Assembly: GCF_003855095.1 (NCBI RefSeq)
Contig: NZ_CP033972.1
Span: 1,984,001 to 2,048,000 of the forward strand
Reading direction: 5' to 3'
DNA from: Gordonia insulae
Lineage (GTDB): Bacteria > Actinomycetota > Actinomycetes > Mycobacteriales > Mycobacteriaceae
DNA length: 64,000 bases
Shown here: positions 8,401 through 17,227 of the stretch, one piece after another
How positions within the stretch are numbered: the first letter of the stretch is position 1
Layout of the letters: each line of letters starts with the position of its first letter
Position numbers and translations under genes: made by a program
The notes under the pieces: generated by a model
Database searches by the model: none
Told to the model about the DNA's origin: nothing
The model's input: only the letters and a program-made list of their open reading frames with translations

Positions 8401-9927
8401 GTGAAGATCACCGCGATGGGATGGTGGCAACCGCAACCGGGGCGAGCGCTCAGCTGGCACCCGAGTCCGGGATGCCGAATGGCCGCAGCCGCGGCCGGGG
8501 TCGACCGACAGCCGATCACCTTTCTCGCCGAGAACCACATCCGCAGCAGCCGTCTCGCACGATCGGCGGGTGCGCCACACCGCGCATACCTTGGCTCGGG
8601 TACCGAACTCGACGGCGACCTCGACGTGGATGCGATGACCCGCGCACTCGAGACCTTCGTGCGCCGCCACCCGATCCTGCGCAGTTGGTTCGACTGTGAC
8701 GGACACGAGGTCAGGCGACATCTCGTCGATGCCGAGGACATCGAGTTCGGTGTCGTCGACGCCGGCACGGTGGACACCGCCGACGATCTGCACCGCCACC
8801 TCGCGGATCGATTCGAGCACGAGGCGATCAGCGATTCCTTCCCCGGATTCGCGTTCGGCGCCATCGCACGGCCGGGTGGCTTCTCGATCTTCCTGGCCTG
8901 CGATCACGCACTGAGTGACGGTGCATCGCAGGCTCTTGCGCTCTCCGAACTGACCGAGCTCTACGCCGCTCTATGCGACGGGGCACCGGCGGATGCCGCG
9001 GCCGGGCGGGCGGACACGAACACAGTGCCCCGCAGCTTCTTCGACTACGCCGAGATCGAGGCCGACCTGGCACGACAGCACGCCGGAGAGACACCGGAGA
9101 CCCGCTGGTGGAAGGACACATTCACGCGGCATTCCCTCCGCATGCCCGGGTTCCCGCTCGACCTCGGGCTCGGTCCCGGTGAGTCCGCTCCGGTCCGACC
9201 GGTGGAGATGACCATGCTGGACGGCGACGAGGTGGAGGCGTTCGAGAGGGTGTGCGTGCACGCGGGTGGTCGTGTCCTGTCGGGAATCTACGCGGCACTG
9301 GCCATCACCGGGTACGAGCTCACCGGGGAGACAGACTATTACGGCATGAGTGTGGTGAACACGCGCGCCGCGTTACCCGATTTCGCCGCGACGCAGGGAT
9401 GGTGTTGTTCGTTCTCGCCGATCGAACTCGATGTCGGAGGCGTCACGAGCCTCACCGGACTCATACCCACCGCGTACTCGGCGCAGCAACGGACCAAACG
9501 GCTGGCGACGGTCCCCGTCCAGGCCGCCCTCGCCGCCATGGTGTCTGCCGGAGCACCACCGGAGTCGGTCGTGTCCGCTCCCAATCTGTTGTCCTACATC
9601 GACTTCCGCAGGTTTCCCGGCGACGGGACACCGGCCTACGACCGCGGGGTGATCTTCACCGGAGAAGGTCGTACCGCCAACGCGTCGCTGTGGATCAATC
9701 GCGATCATGATCGTCTCTATCTCGGCAGCCAGACCCCGGATACACCATTCGCGCAACGTCAGGTACACCGATACTTCGAACATCTCTGCACCGTGGTCAC
9801 CGACGTCGCCCGGCACGGCGATCATCAGATCACGCGGCCTGGTCTGACCGCATCGAGTCTGCCCGTCGCCACCGCACCCCACCCGGTCCGCCACCAGGAG
9901 CGCAGCCTTGCACGTCACCACCATTGA
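8401..9927 (+). CDS. PapA-like acyltransferase (second of three)
   Basis: 508 residues from a GTG start behind an ACGAGAGGAAT ribosome site. The N-terminus has RALSWHPSP, the same opening theme as mycobacterial PapA1/PapA2. His169-ALS-Asp173-Gly and Tyr188 form an exact H-x3-D-x14-Y, and this copy keeps the DG pair, so it is the most canonical of the three. NLLSYIDFR in the second half corresponds to the SYLDLR/SFVDYR block of its neighbours. Its last 20 bases overlap the next gene, pointing to coupled translation. It is likely one of several acylation steps on the same acceptor. Confidence 0.82.
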   Translation: MKITAMGWWQPQPGRALSWHPSPGCRMAAAAAGVDRQPITFLAENHIRSSRLARSAGAPHRAYLGSGTELDGDLDVDAMTRALETFVRRHPILRSWFDCDGHEVRRHLVDAEDIEFGVVDAGTVDTADDLHRHLADRFEHEAISDSFPGFAFGAIARPGGFSIFLACDHALSDGASQALALSELTELYAALCDGAPADAAAGRADTNTVPRSFFDYAEIEADLARQHAGETPETRWWKDTFTRHSLRMPGFPLDLGLGPGESAPVRPVEMTMLDGDEVEAFERVCVHAGGRVLSGIYAALAITGYELTGETDYYGMSVVNTRAALPDFAATQGWCCSFSPIELDVGGVTSLTGLIPTAYSAQQRTKRLATVPVQAALAAMVSAGAPPESVVSAPNLLSYIDFRRFPGDGTPAYDRGVIFTGEGRTANASLWINRDHDRLYLGSQTPDTPFAQRQVHRYFEHLCTVVTDVARHGDHQITRPGLTASSLPVATAPHPVRHQERSLARHHH

Positions 9928-11323
9928 CCGGTACCTGCCGGAGCCCGGCGAGTTCCTCTCCTGGTCGGTCGATACGACCGGGAGCGTCCCGCAGACCTCG
10001 GTGGTACCCCCGTCGTTCAACCAGAGCGTGCACCTGGCCGGCGCGAACGACCACAGCACCTGGCTCGCGGTCAGCTTCAGCGCCCGCGGCCGTATCGACC
10101 GGGGTGCACTGGCGCGGGCATACCACGCCCTGATCGCCCGTCACGGCACCCTGCACAGTTCGTTCACCAAGCGCGACAACACATTCGTTCGTGAAGAGAT
10201 CGACCCGAGCGCGTTGCGGCTCGACGAGAACCCCGGTGTCCGGGCCACCAGCCGTCGCGCCCTGCGACAAGCCGTGTGGGCGACGCTGGATGCCGCCTGT
10301 CACCCATTCGGATTCCCCGCCTACCTGCTCGGCGCCATCGACCGTCGCGACGTGTCCACGATCATCTGCGGCTTCGATCATTCGCACGTCGATGCCTACT
10401 CGATGTCGATCATCGTCGATGACCTCCACCACCTGTATCACGGCTATCGCCGTGGGCGGGATGCATTTGTGCCCGAGAATCTGCCGGTGAGCGGGAATTT
10501 CGTCGACTATTGCGCAGCGGAGTCGGAGATGACCCAGGTGGGCGCGTCAGATCCCCGGATGCTGTCCTGGCTGCGCTTCTTCGATGAACATGACGGCCAT
10601 CCACCGACGTTCCCGCTCGATCTCGGTGTCGCCCCCGGCGACCGTGCACCGCAGGGCGCCGACGTCAGGTGCCTGCTCGACGGTCCCGCCACCGAACGGT
10701 TCGCGACGATCTGCCGAGCCAACGGATCGAGCCTCTTCGGCGGAGTGCTGTCGGCGATGGCGCACACCGTCCGCCACCTCGGCGGCGGCCCCGAACTCGC
10801 GCTGCTGTTCCCGATGCACACCCGCCGCAGTGAGCCGTGGCGCAACGCCGTCGGATGGTTCACCACCAACGCACCGCTGCGCGTCGTCAGCACCGATGAC
10901 CTACTCGAGACGATCCGGCGGACCGGCCCGGCGCTGCGGCGTGCGGTGCGGCTGGGTGGTGTGCCCATCCCACAGGTCATCGCCGCGCTCGGCGGGCTGG
11001 ACCAGGTCCGCGACGACATCTTCATGACGTCGTTCGTCGACTACCGCTCGCTGCCCGGCGCCACCCTGCACGACGAGATCGATGCCCACCACATCTCGAA
11101 CGTCACCACCGCCGACGACGCCCAGTTCTGGATCTCCCGGACGGGGCGTGGTCTGTCGATCCGGAGCCGCTATCCGGCCAACGCGCTCGGCACGGAGACG
11201 ATCCATGCGTTCCTCGACGACGTCGGGAGTCGGGTCGCTGCCGCTGTCGACGCCCCGCACGAGAACATGCTCATCGAGGGTTCCGACGCCGACGATCAGC
11301 CGCCGTTGAACGCCCTCGCGTAA
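9908..11323 (+). CDS. PapA-like acyltransferase (third of three)
   Basis: 471 residues from a TTG start at 9908, inside the end of the preceding gene; AGGAG 7 nt upstream supports it. His158-SHV-Asp162 and Tyr177 give H-x3-D-x14-Y, with Ala instead of Gly after Asp. PEPGEFLSWS near the N-terminus and MPMHTR-like FPMHTRR in the second lobe tie it to its two neighbours; the three have clearly diverged, so they probably differ in acceptor position or acyl chain. Its 3' end overlaps the convergent hydrolase gene by 28 bp. Confidence 0.8.
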   Translation: MHVTTIDRYLPEPGEFLSWSVDTTGSVPQTSVVPPSFNQSVHLAGANDHSTWLAVSFSARGRIDRGALARAYHALIARHGTLHSSFTKRDNTFVREEIDPSALRLDENPGVRATSRRALRQAVWATLDAACHPFGFPAYLLGAIDRRDVSTIICGFDHSHVDAYSMSIIVDDLHHLYHGYRRGRDAFVPENLPVSGNFVDYCAAESEMTQVGASDPRMLSWLRFFDEHDGHPPTFPLDLGVAPGDRAPQGADVRCLLDGPATERFATICRANGSSLFGGVLSAMAHTVRHLGGGPELALLFPMHTRRSEPWRNAVGWFTTNAPLRVVSTDDLLETIRRTGPALRRAVRLGGVPIPQVIAALGGLDQVRDDIFMTSFVDYRSLPGATLHDEIDAHHISNVTTADDAQFWISRTGRGLSIRSRYPANALGTETIHAFLDDVGSRVAAAVDAPHENMLIEGSDADDQPPLNALA

Positions 11324-13644
11324 CTCCGGCACGGCTGGCCGCGCAGTCCGTCGCACACACCCAGCGGGGTGCCGGCACGCAACCCGGGCACGATCGGCAG
11401 GACGAGCGTCGACCCGCCCGAACCGAGGGCGATGGTGTCGACCACGCGCCCACCGGTGGGCGGTGTCGCGAATCGCCACGAGGTCCGGTCACCGCCCGGA
11501 GCGGTGATGGTCACCCGGATGCGTGAACCGCTCCGGAACGCGTGGGCGATCGGATTCAGGGCAATCCGCACAGTCTGGAACCCCGCGGCCAGCGGCTGCG
11601 AGGAGGTCCAGTCGCGCGTCGGGTTCAGCGCTGTCGCAGCCGAATTCACTTTCCGCAGGGAGGCCCGGAGGTACCCCGACGTCACGTACGTCTCGCGTCC
11701 GTCGGGCCGGACCTCGGAGATGGTGGCCTGCAGGTCGGTGTCCGGCGCCGACGACGCCAGCCGAAGATCGAGACTCGCGGGTCCCACCGCCACGGCGTCG
11801 GACTGCCGCGGCGCGGTGACGAAGCCGACGCCCGACCTCCCAGGCACGGACGTCCAGTGATAGGGCGGCAGCGCCTTCCACGGCAGCTGCGACGGTCCGA
11901 CCACATCGAGTGTGCCGCCCGGTCGAGCTGCCGGGTCGGGCCGGAATGCGATGGACGAGGGCCGCGCCGGCGCGGATGTCAGTCGCCCGCCGACGTCGAG
12001 GGACAGTCGTGTTCCCGATGCGACCGAGGCGGGTGGCCACGCGCCGAATCCCGCGGACCACGGCGCGGAGAGGTTTCCCGGGCCGGCGATCGACGACGTG
12101 TCGGTGCCCGACCCGAAGAAGACCTGCACCCGCGGGTCCCGGGCGAATGCGGCACGTGCTGCCGCCACCGACGGCGCCGCGGGGAACCGGGACGTCACCA
12201 GCGGTCGGCCCGGAGTGCCCGTCGTGGCCTCGTAGAGCACCGGAGCCAGAGCAACAAGCGCCGGATTGTCCCGTGGTACCCGTTGGGCGACAAAGATGTT
12301 GAGGAACTCGTTCCACGGCCCGAGGATCTGCGGATCGGCCGAGTCGAAGTGCGCGCCGTTGACCGCCTTCACCCACACATTGCGGTTGCCGCGGAGTTCG
12401 TCGATCACCGACGTCCACTGCGGCCCGGTCTGCTCGTCTTGGAGCGCACCGGAGAGGAAGACCGGCACGGTGATCTTCGATGCCCAGTGCGCGGGCGAAC
12501 GGTGGTCGAACAGTGCCGGGGTGCGCGTCGGGTTCTGCGCGATCAGGTCCTCGATGTTCTGTGTCTGGAGTCGGAGTCGTTGGTTTGCGGCGCACGCACG
12601 ATCGCCGCGGCGGATCAGTTCGCGGGCGTAGGGTTGCCCACCGTCGGGGGCCGGCCGCGCATGTTCCTGGCGCTCGACGAGCCAGGAGTTGGCGAACCCG
12701 GTGTTGAAGATGCCGCCCGGGAATCCTGTCGAGTAGAGATCGTCGGTGATGCTCATCGGTGCGATGGCCGCCAGCCCCGGTGGGCGTGTGGCCGCGACCG
12801 AGATCTGGGAGATCCCCGAGAACGAGATCCCGACCATGCCCACCTTGTGGTGCGCCACCCAAGGCTGACGCGCGACGGTCTCCACGACGTCATAGCCGTC
12901 GTAGGTGGTCGGATAATCGAAGAGGTCGAAGGCGCCGCCCGAGCACCCGCTTCCCCGCATCTGGACATTGACCGTCGCGAATCCCGCCGTCGGCGCAACG
13001 ATCCCGCCGAACATGGTGCTGATGGCCGGAGCCAGCGGGTCCGGCCGCTTGACCAGTGACCCGAGCGCGCCGAGCAGGAAGTCATTCGGAGCAGCGGTCT
13101 GATAGCCGGAGTACTCGATCACGGTCGGGAACGGGCCGTCGGCCATCGTCTTACCCGGCGGCAGCCGCACGACGGCGGCCAGGGAGATCCCGTCCCGCAC
13201 CCGGATGTAGTTCAGCCCGGGCCGCAGCGACTGCCGAAAGAGCGACGACGACGGCGGGGTCACCCCGTCGAGCACCGCAAAGCTGTTGCCCGACAATCCG
13301 TTCACTCGAAATCGGTAGCCCGAGCCCGGCGTCAGGTCGCGGACCAGGAAGGAACCGAACTCATCGACCCGCCCCGCACCGGCGACGTGGCCCGCGGCGT
13401 CATCAAGCGTGACCGCGGCACCCGGGGTCGCCCCGAGGAGGTAGGCCTGCGTGACACTCCCGGCGCCTCGACCGACGTCGGGTGCGGCATCCGCCGGACC
13501 CGCAGCCCATGACGTGCACAACGCCACAACCGCCGCGCACAGACCGATTACCCGGTACCACCCCCGCATCCCCACCACGCGACGATATGCGACTGACCGC
13601 TCCGCGACCCGCTGATCGCCGGGTTTCGATCTGTCGGGTGTCAA
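11296..13644 (-). CDS. Secreted CocE/NonD-type alpha/beta hydrolase
   Basis: Up to 782 residues. The nucleophile motif G-I-S274-F-S-G fits the GxSYxG of the X-Pro dipeptidyl-peptidase/cocaine-esterase family, and the C-terminal part has the beta-rich jelly-roll region of that family (RSGSRIRVTI...). The annotated TTG start abuts AAGAGG too closely. ATG at 13569 gives a textbook signal peptide (basic start, hydrophobic core, AxA at PADAA), so it may be the real start. The mature protein should act outside the membrane on acyl esters or peptides. The gene is convergent with the acyltransferase operon and may act on its product, but that is only position. Confidence 0.8.
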   Translation of the reverse strand: MTPDRSKPGDQRVAERSVAYRRVVGMRGWYRVIGLCAAVVALCTSWAAGPADAAPDVGRGAGSVTQAYLLGATPGAAVTLDDAAGHVAGAGRVDEFGSFLVRDLTPGSGYRFRVNGLSGNSFAVLDGVTPPSSSLFRQSLRPGLNYIRVRDGISLAAVVRLPPGKTMADGPFPTVIEYSGYQTAAPNDFLLGALGSLVKRPDPLAPAISTMFGGIVAPTAGFATVNVQMRGSGCSGGAFDLFDYPTTYDGYDVVETVARQPWVAHHKVGMVGISFSGISQISVAATRPPGLAAIAPMSITDDLYSTGFPGGIFNTGFANSWLVERQEHARPAPDGGQPYARELIRRGDRACAANQRLRLQTQNIEDLIAQNPTRTPALFDHRSPAHWASKITVPVFLSGALQDEQTGPQWTSVIDELRGNRNVWVKAVNGAHFDSADPQILGPWNEFLNIFVAQRVPRDNPALVALAPVLYEATTGTPGRPLVTSRFPAAPSVAAARAAFARDPRVQVFFGSGTDTSSIAGPGNLSAPWSAGFGAWPPASVASGTRLSLDVGGRLTSAPARPSSIAFRPDPAARPGGTLDVVGPSQLPWKALPPYHWTSVPGRSGVGFVTAPRQSDAVAVGPASLDLRLASSAPDTDLQATISEVRPDGRETYVTSGYLRASLRKVNSAATALNPTRDWTSSQPLAAGFQTVRIALNPIAHAFRSGSRIRVTITAPGGDRTSWRFATPPTGGRVVDTIALGSGGSTLVLPIVPGLRAGTPLGVCDGLRGQPCRSYARAFNGG

Positions 13645-13660
13645 CCTCTTGCCGGCGAAC

Positions 13661-14302
13661 TCACGTGCCCGCGTCGCGGCGACGCCACCCCGGGCCGGCG
13701 GTCGGCAGCCGCCACCCGAACGCGAGTCCCGCCACCCGCAGACCCGTCGCCACCGCCGTCCCGATGATCAGCCACACCCAGATCGGCACCGACGACAAGG
13801 TGCCGCCGACCGCGACGACCCCGGCGCCGAGCAACGCCGGAACCGCGTAGAGATCGGCCGGCTGCAACAGCAGTGGGATCTCGTTGGCCAGGACGTCACG
13901 GAGGATGCCGCCCCCGACCGCGGTGAGCAGTCCCACCAGGGTGGCCGCGAAGGCACTGACGTGTTGATCGATCGCGACGGCGGCGCCGCTGGACGCGAAG
14001 AGACCCATACCGATCGCGTCGAGGATCAGCACGCTGCGGCGTAGCTGCGTGAACGTCGGGTGGAAGAAGAAGATGGCCAGGCTCGCGACCGCGGCGACGA
14101 TGATCGGCGGCCAGTTCTGCACCGAGGTGGGCGGTGTGATGCCGAGCAGGAGATCGCGCAGGATGCCGCCCCCGACCCCGGTCAGTACGCCGACCGTGAC
14201 GATGCCCCACAGATCGAAGTCCTTACGGACGCCGAGCAGGGCACCGGACGCGGCGAACACCGCGATCCCGAGGTCGTTGAGGATCTCCTGCAGCACACGC
14301 AC
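13661..14302 (-). CDS. TRIC-like (UPF0126/YicG) membrane channel protein
   Basis: 213 residues from a GTG start. Two homologous halves each contain GGGILRD (GVGGGILRDLL and AVGGGILRDVL), the hallmark of the duplicated UPF0126/TRIC fold with about seven membrane helices. Bacterial relatives are trimeric cation channels. It lies 16 bp upstream of the hydrolase gene in the same direction, so the two may be co-transcribed. The C-terminal tail after the last helix is Arg/Gly-rich. Confidence 0.85.
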   Translation of the reverse strand: MRVLQEILNDLGIAVFAASGALLGVRKDFDLWGIVTVGVLTGVGGGILRDLLLGITPPTSVQNWPPIIVAAVASLAIFFFHPTFTQLRRSVLILDAIGMGLFASSGAAVAIDQHVSAFAATLVGLLTAVGGGILRDVLANEIPLLLQPADLYAVPALLGAGVVAVGGTLSSVPIWVWLIIGTAVATGLRVAGLAFGWRLPTAGPGWRRRDAGT

Positions 14303-14327
14303 ATCGTGTCAGTCTGCGGAGTGCACA

Positions 14328-14364
14328 ACAACGACCGCCCCGGGATACCCGAGGCGGTCGTTGT
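14328..14364. terminator. Strong hairpin terminator after rpmF
   Basis: A perfect 12-bp stem (ACAACGACCGCC, 14328-14339, with its complement at 14353-14364) continues after one mismatch into a 4-bp CGGG/CCCG stem with an ATA loop. There is no U-tract, as is usual in actinobacteria. It lies between rpmF and the TRIC-like gene, both on the minus strand. Confidence 0.8.
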
Positions 14365-14418
14365 GATGAAGCCGGGAGAACGCGCTCCGACCACTAGGCC
14401 GGAATCAGCGCGATGCGC

Positions 14419-14592
14419 TCAGCGACGATCCAGGTCGATGATGCCGGCCTTGGCGGCCTTGACGAGGCGACGCGGGATGCGCTGTGCGACCCCGTTGACC
14501 TTCACTTCCTGCAAAGCCGGGTTGTCCGCTTTCCACTGCGAACGACGGCTGCGGGTGTTCGCCCGCGACATCCGGCGCTTCGGTACAGCCAT
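14419..14592 (-). CDS. rpmF: 50S ribosomal protein bL32
   Basis: 57 residues beginning [20 protein letters not shown] and ending IIDLDRR, the full bL32 pattern. No cysteines are present, so this is the zinc-free form of bL32, as in the mycobacterial homologue. An AGAAGGGCTC ribosome site precedes the ATG. A strong terminator follows. The gene is shorter than most and easy to miss, but the match is unambiguous. Confidence 0.97.
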   Translation of the reverse strand: MAVPKRRMSRANTRSRRSQWKADNPALQEVKVNGVAQRIPRRLVKAAKAGIIDLDRR

Positions 14593-14769
14593 GGTTGAGC
14601 CCTTCTCCTACGTGTAAGTCTTGTGGGGCCCGTCCGCACTCGGTGAGGAAGGTCCCGCTGATGGGTGCGCCGGCGTCTGTCACGAGCTGGCGAGCCGGTC
14701 AGGCGCGGCACACAACCACACCAGACTACCGGTCCGTGGCGTCAGCTCCAAAACGCCCGTCGAGCCGAC

Positions 14770-15444
14770 TCATGCCGACGAGGCGAACGCCCCGAAGATC
14801 AGCGCGATCAGCATGATGACCAGGAAGATCACCACGAGTGCGATCGAGATCCACCCCAGGATGAGTCCCGCCTTGGCCATCCCCTCGCCCTCCTGGGTGC
14901 CTGCGGATGCGGTGATCTCGTCCCGGGCCGAATTGCCGAGGATCACCGCGACCACACCGAGCACACCGGGACAGACCGCGAACGATCCGATACCGCAGAT
15001 GAGCGACGCGATCGCCTTCCCGTTGGTCTGCCGGACCACCGGATAGCCGCCCATGCCATACGGGGATCCGTACTGGGGTGCGCCCCCGTACTGAGGTGCC
15101 CCATACTGCGGTGCGCCGCCGTACTGCGTTGCCTCATACTGCGGTGCCTCATACGGCGGTGCGCCGTACTGGGGTGGGCCTCCGTACTGCGGTGCCCCGT
15201 ACTGCGGTGCCCCGTACTGGGGTGCTCCGTACTGGGGTGACCCATACGGCGGCGTCCCGGGTTCGGGTGCTTCCTGGCGCGGCGCGGAGTGATGAGAAGC
15301 CCCGAACTGCTGGGCATCGGGCTCTGCGTCGCCCTGCGGTGCGGACGCGTACCGCGGACTACCCGGCTGCGGGTCACCCTCAGTGGTTCCGCCCTGCGGC
15401 TCGGGCGTGCCGTCGGCGGGCGTGCGATCGGAAGGTTCGGTCAT
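14770..15444 (-). CDS. DUF4190 membrane protein with PQYGA repeats
   Basis: 224 residues. The first 130 are disordered and low-complexity: about ten PQYG[AG] or PPYEA repeats. They are followed by NGKAIASLICGIGSF and two hydrophobic helices (CPGVLGVVAVILGN; GLILGWISIALVVIFLVIMLIALIF), the DUF4190 arrangement. The N-terminal tail is probably cytoplasmic, with the repeats acting as a flexible linker or interaction patch. Function is unknown. The next gene upstream is a paralogue with a different repeat tail. Confidence 0.8.
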   Translation of the reverse strand: MTEPSDRTPADGTPEPQGGTTEGDPQPGSPRYASAPQGDAEPDAQQFGASHHSAPRQEAPEPGTPPYGSPQYGAPQYGAPQYGAPQYGGPPQYGAPPYEAPQYEATQYGGAPQYGAPQYGGAPQYGSPYGMGGYPVVRQTNGKAIASLICGIGSFAVCPGVLGVVAVILGNSARDEITASAGTQEGEGMAKAGLILGWISIALVVIFLVIMLIALIFGAFASSA

Positions 15445-15510
15445 CGGATACGTCCTTTCTGGGCGCGCGGCCGGCGGTCGCGTCGGTGATCTGGGCCAGG
15501 CACCAGTGAA

Positions 15511-16104
15511 TCAGGCCGCGGCGAAATCGTCAGCGATGCTGACACCTAGCACGGTCAACATCAGCAGCATCAGGACGATCCCGACCGCCCCGGTGATGAT
15601 GCCGGCGAGCGCCATCCCCGATCCCGTCTTCAGACCGCCGGAGTTCTCGATATCACGCCGGGCGAGGAATCCGAGGACCACCGCCACGATGGGCAGAGGC
15701 AGGCCCAGCCCGCTGCACATGAATGCCAGAGGCAGGGAGAGCACACCACAGATCAGCGACGCGATGGCACGACCGTCGGTCTCCGGCCGCATCGTGGCGC
15801 CATATCCGTACGGATTCTGGTAGCCCGCGTACTGCCCATACGCCTGCGGATACTGGTTCTGCGGATACTGGTTCTGCCCGTAAGGATTCTGCCCGTAAGG
15901 ATTCTGCGGATACTGGCTCTGCGCGTAAGGATTCTGGCCGTACTGATCGGACGGGTACGGGTCGGACGCCGCCCCGAACGGGCTCTGCCCGTAGACCTGG
16001 CCGTGACCTCCCTCGGGCCCGCCGGGCGGATCCGTGGGCGGCATCGGAGTCCATTCGTCGTGCGGCGGCCGCCGCTCCCAACCCGGTTCGGGCGGATACG
16101 TCAC
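15511..16104 (-). CDS. DUF4190 membrane protein with QNPYGQ repeats
   Basis: 197 residues from GTG 16104, chosen because AAAGGGGG lies about 5 nt upstream; the frame runs further upstream but with no ribosome site. The N-terminal half is Pro/Gly/Gln/Tyr-rich with repeated QYPQNPYGQNPYGQ units, then DGRAIASLICGVLSL and two hydrophobic helices. It is a clear paralogue of the adjacent 224-residue protein (same IASLICG joint and closing helix). It shares a promoter region with the divergent AEC transporter. Function unknown. Confidence 0.8.
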   Translation of the reverse strand: MTYPPEPGWERRPPHDEWTPMPPTDPPGGPEGGHGQVYGQSPFGAASDPYPSDQYGQNPYAQSQYPQNPYGQNPYGQNQYPQNQYPQAYGQYAGYQNPYGYGATMRPETDGRAIASLICGVLSLPLAFMCSGLGLPLPIVAVVLGFLARRDIENSGGLKTGSGMALAGIITGAVGIVLMLLMLTVLGVSIADDFAAA

Positions 16105-16231
16105 GAACGCCCCCTTTCGACGTGTCCCGGCGTCGACGGTCCCGGCGCCGCTGGACTCGATTTCACCGAACCGGCTACACCGGACCGACTCCACTGAATA
16201 CCCGCTCCAGCGTAGTGAATACGCTGAACTG

Positions 16232-17179
16232 GTGTCAGGAGTGGTCTCGGGCTTCACCGTCATCTTCATCATGGTGGGGATCGGCTATCTCCTCGGGCGC
16301 ACCCGCGTACTCGGCGAGAGTGCTCACGAGGTGCTGTCGCGTCTCGTGTTCTTCGTCTGCACACCCGCACTGCTGTTCCATTCGCTGGTCACCTCAGATC
16401 TCTCCGTCATCTTCTCGAAGACCCTGGTCATCGCCGGCGGGAGCGCCCTGACCATCGGGCTCGCCTACGTCGTCGTCGCACGTCTCTGGCTACGCCGGGC
16501 GATCCCCGAACTCGCGATCGGCGGGCTGTCGTCGTCGTATGTGAACAGCGTCAATCTCGGGCTGCCGATCGCGATCTTCGTGCTCGACGATGCGTCGTTC
16601 ATCGCGCCGCTGCTGCTGTTCCAGATTCTGATCTACTCGCCGATGGCCCTGATCACCCTCGATCTGACGGTGACCGACCCGGCGCTGGGACACGCTTCAC
16701 GAAAGACGACGCTGCGTGACGCCGTCATCGCGCCGCTGACGAATCCGATCGTCCTCGGTGGTGTGACGGGACTGATCGTGTCCGCCGTCGGCCGGCTCCC
16801 ACCGACGGCAGTGCTGGAACCGATGAAGATGCTCGGCAACGCGTCGGTGCCATGCGCGCTGCTGGCATTCGGGCTCTCGCTGACCGGGGCCGCGATCTTC
16901 AAGAAGGGCGAGAGCCCACGCCGCGACATAGCGCTCGCGAGCGCGCTGAAGATCGTCGCCATGCCGGCCCTGGTGTACGTGGTGGCGCGGTTCGGGTTCG
17001 GCGAGACGGGCCACGACCTCTTCGCTCAGGTCGTGATCGCCGCACTGCCGACCGCACAGAACGTGATGGTCTATGCCACTCGCTATCGGCGGGCTCAGAT
17101 CATGGCCCGCGACACCGCGCTGATCACCACGCTCGGCTCGATACCGGCGATCGCGATCATCGCAGTGCTGCTGACCTGA
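16232..17179 (+). CDS. AEC-family (auxin efflux carrier-like) transporter
   Basis: About 315 residues from GTG 16232, though GTG 16241 is also possible; neither has a strong ribosome site, and translation may be leaderless. There are about ten hydrophobic helices. VNSVNLGLPIAIFVL in the first half and LPTAQNVMVYATRY in the second are the paired cores of the AEC/BASS-like fold. These carriers move organic anions such as malate across the inner membrane; the substrate is unknown here. The ending SIPAIAIIAVLLT is typical of the family. Confidence 0.83.
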   Translation: MSGVVSGFTVIFIMVGIGYLLGRTRVLGESAHEVLSRLVFFVCTPALLFHSLVTSDLSVIFSKTLVIAGGSALTIGLAYVVVARLWLRRAIPELAIGGLSSSYVNSVNLGLPIAIFVLDDASFIAPLLLFQILIYSPMALITLDLTVTDPALGHASRKTTLRDAVIAPLTNPIVLGGVTGLIVSAVGRLPPTAVLEPMKMLGNASVPCALLAFGLSLTGAAIFKKGESPRRDIALASALKIVAMPALVYVVARFGFGETGHDLFAQVVIAALPTAQNVMVYATRYRRAQIMARDTALITTLGSIPAIAIIAVLLT

Positions 17180-17227
17180 CGTATCCGACCAAGCGGGGTT
17201 CCGTTCGACGGCTCAGTTCGACCCTGT

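Noticed and set aside
13645..14302. TRIC-like gene read from ATG 14304
   Set aside because: That ATG is in a different frame; only the GTG at 14302 (or 14296) opens the channel frame.
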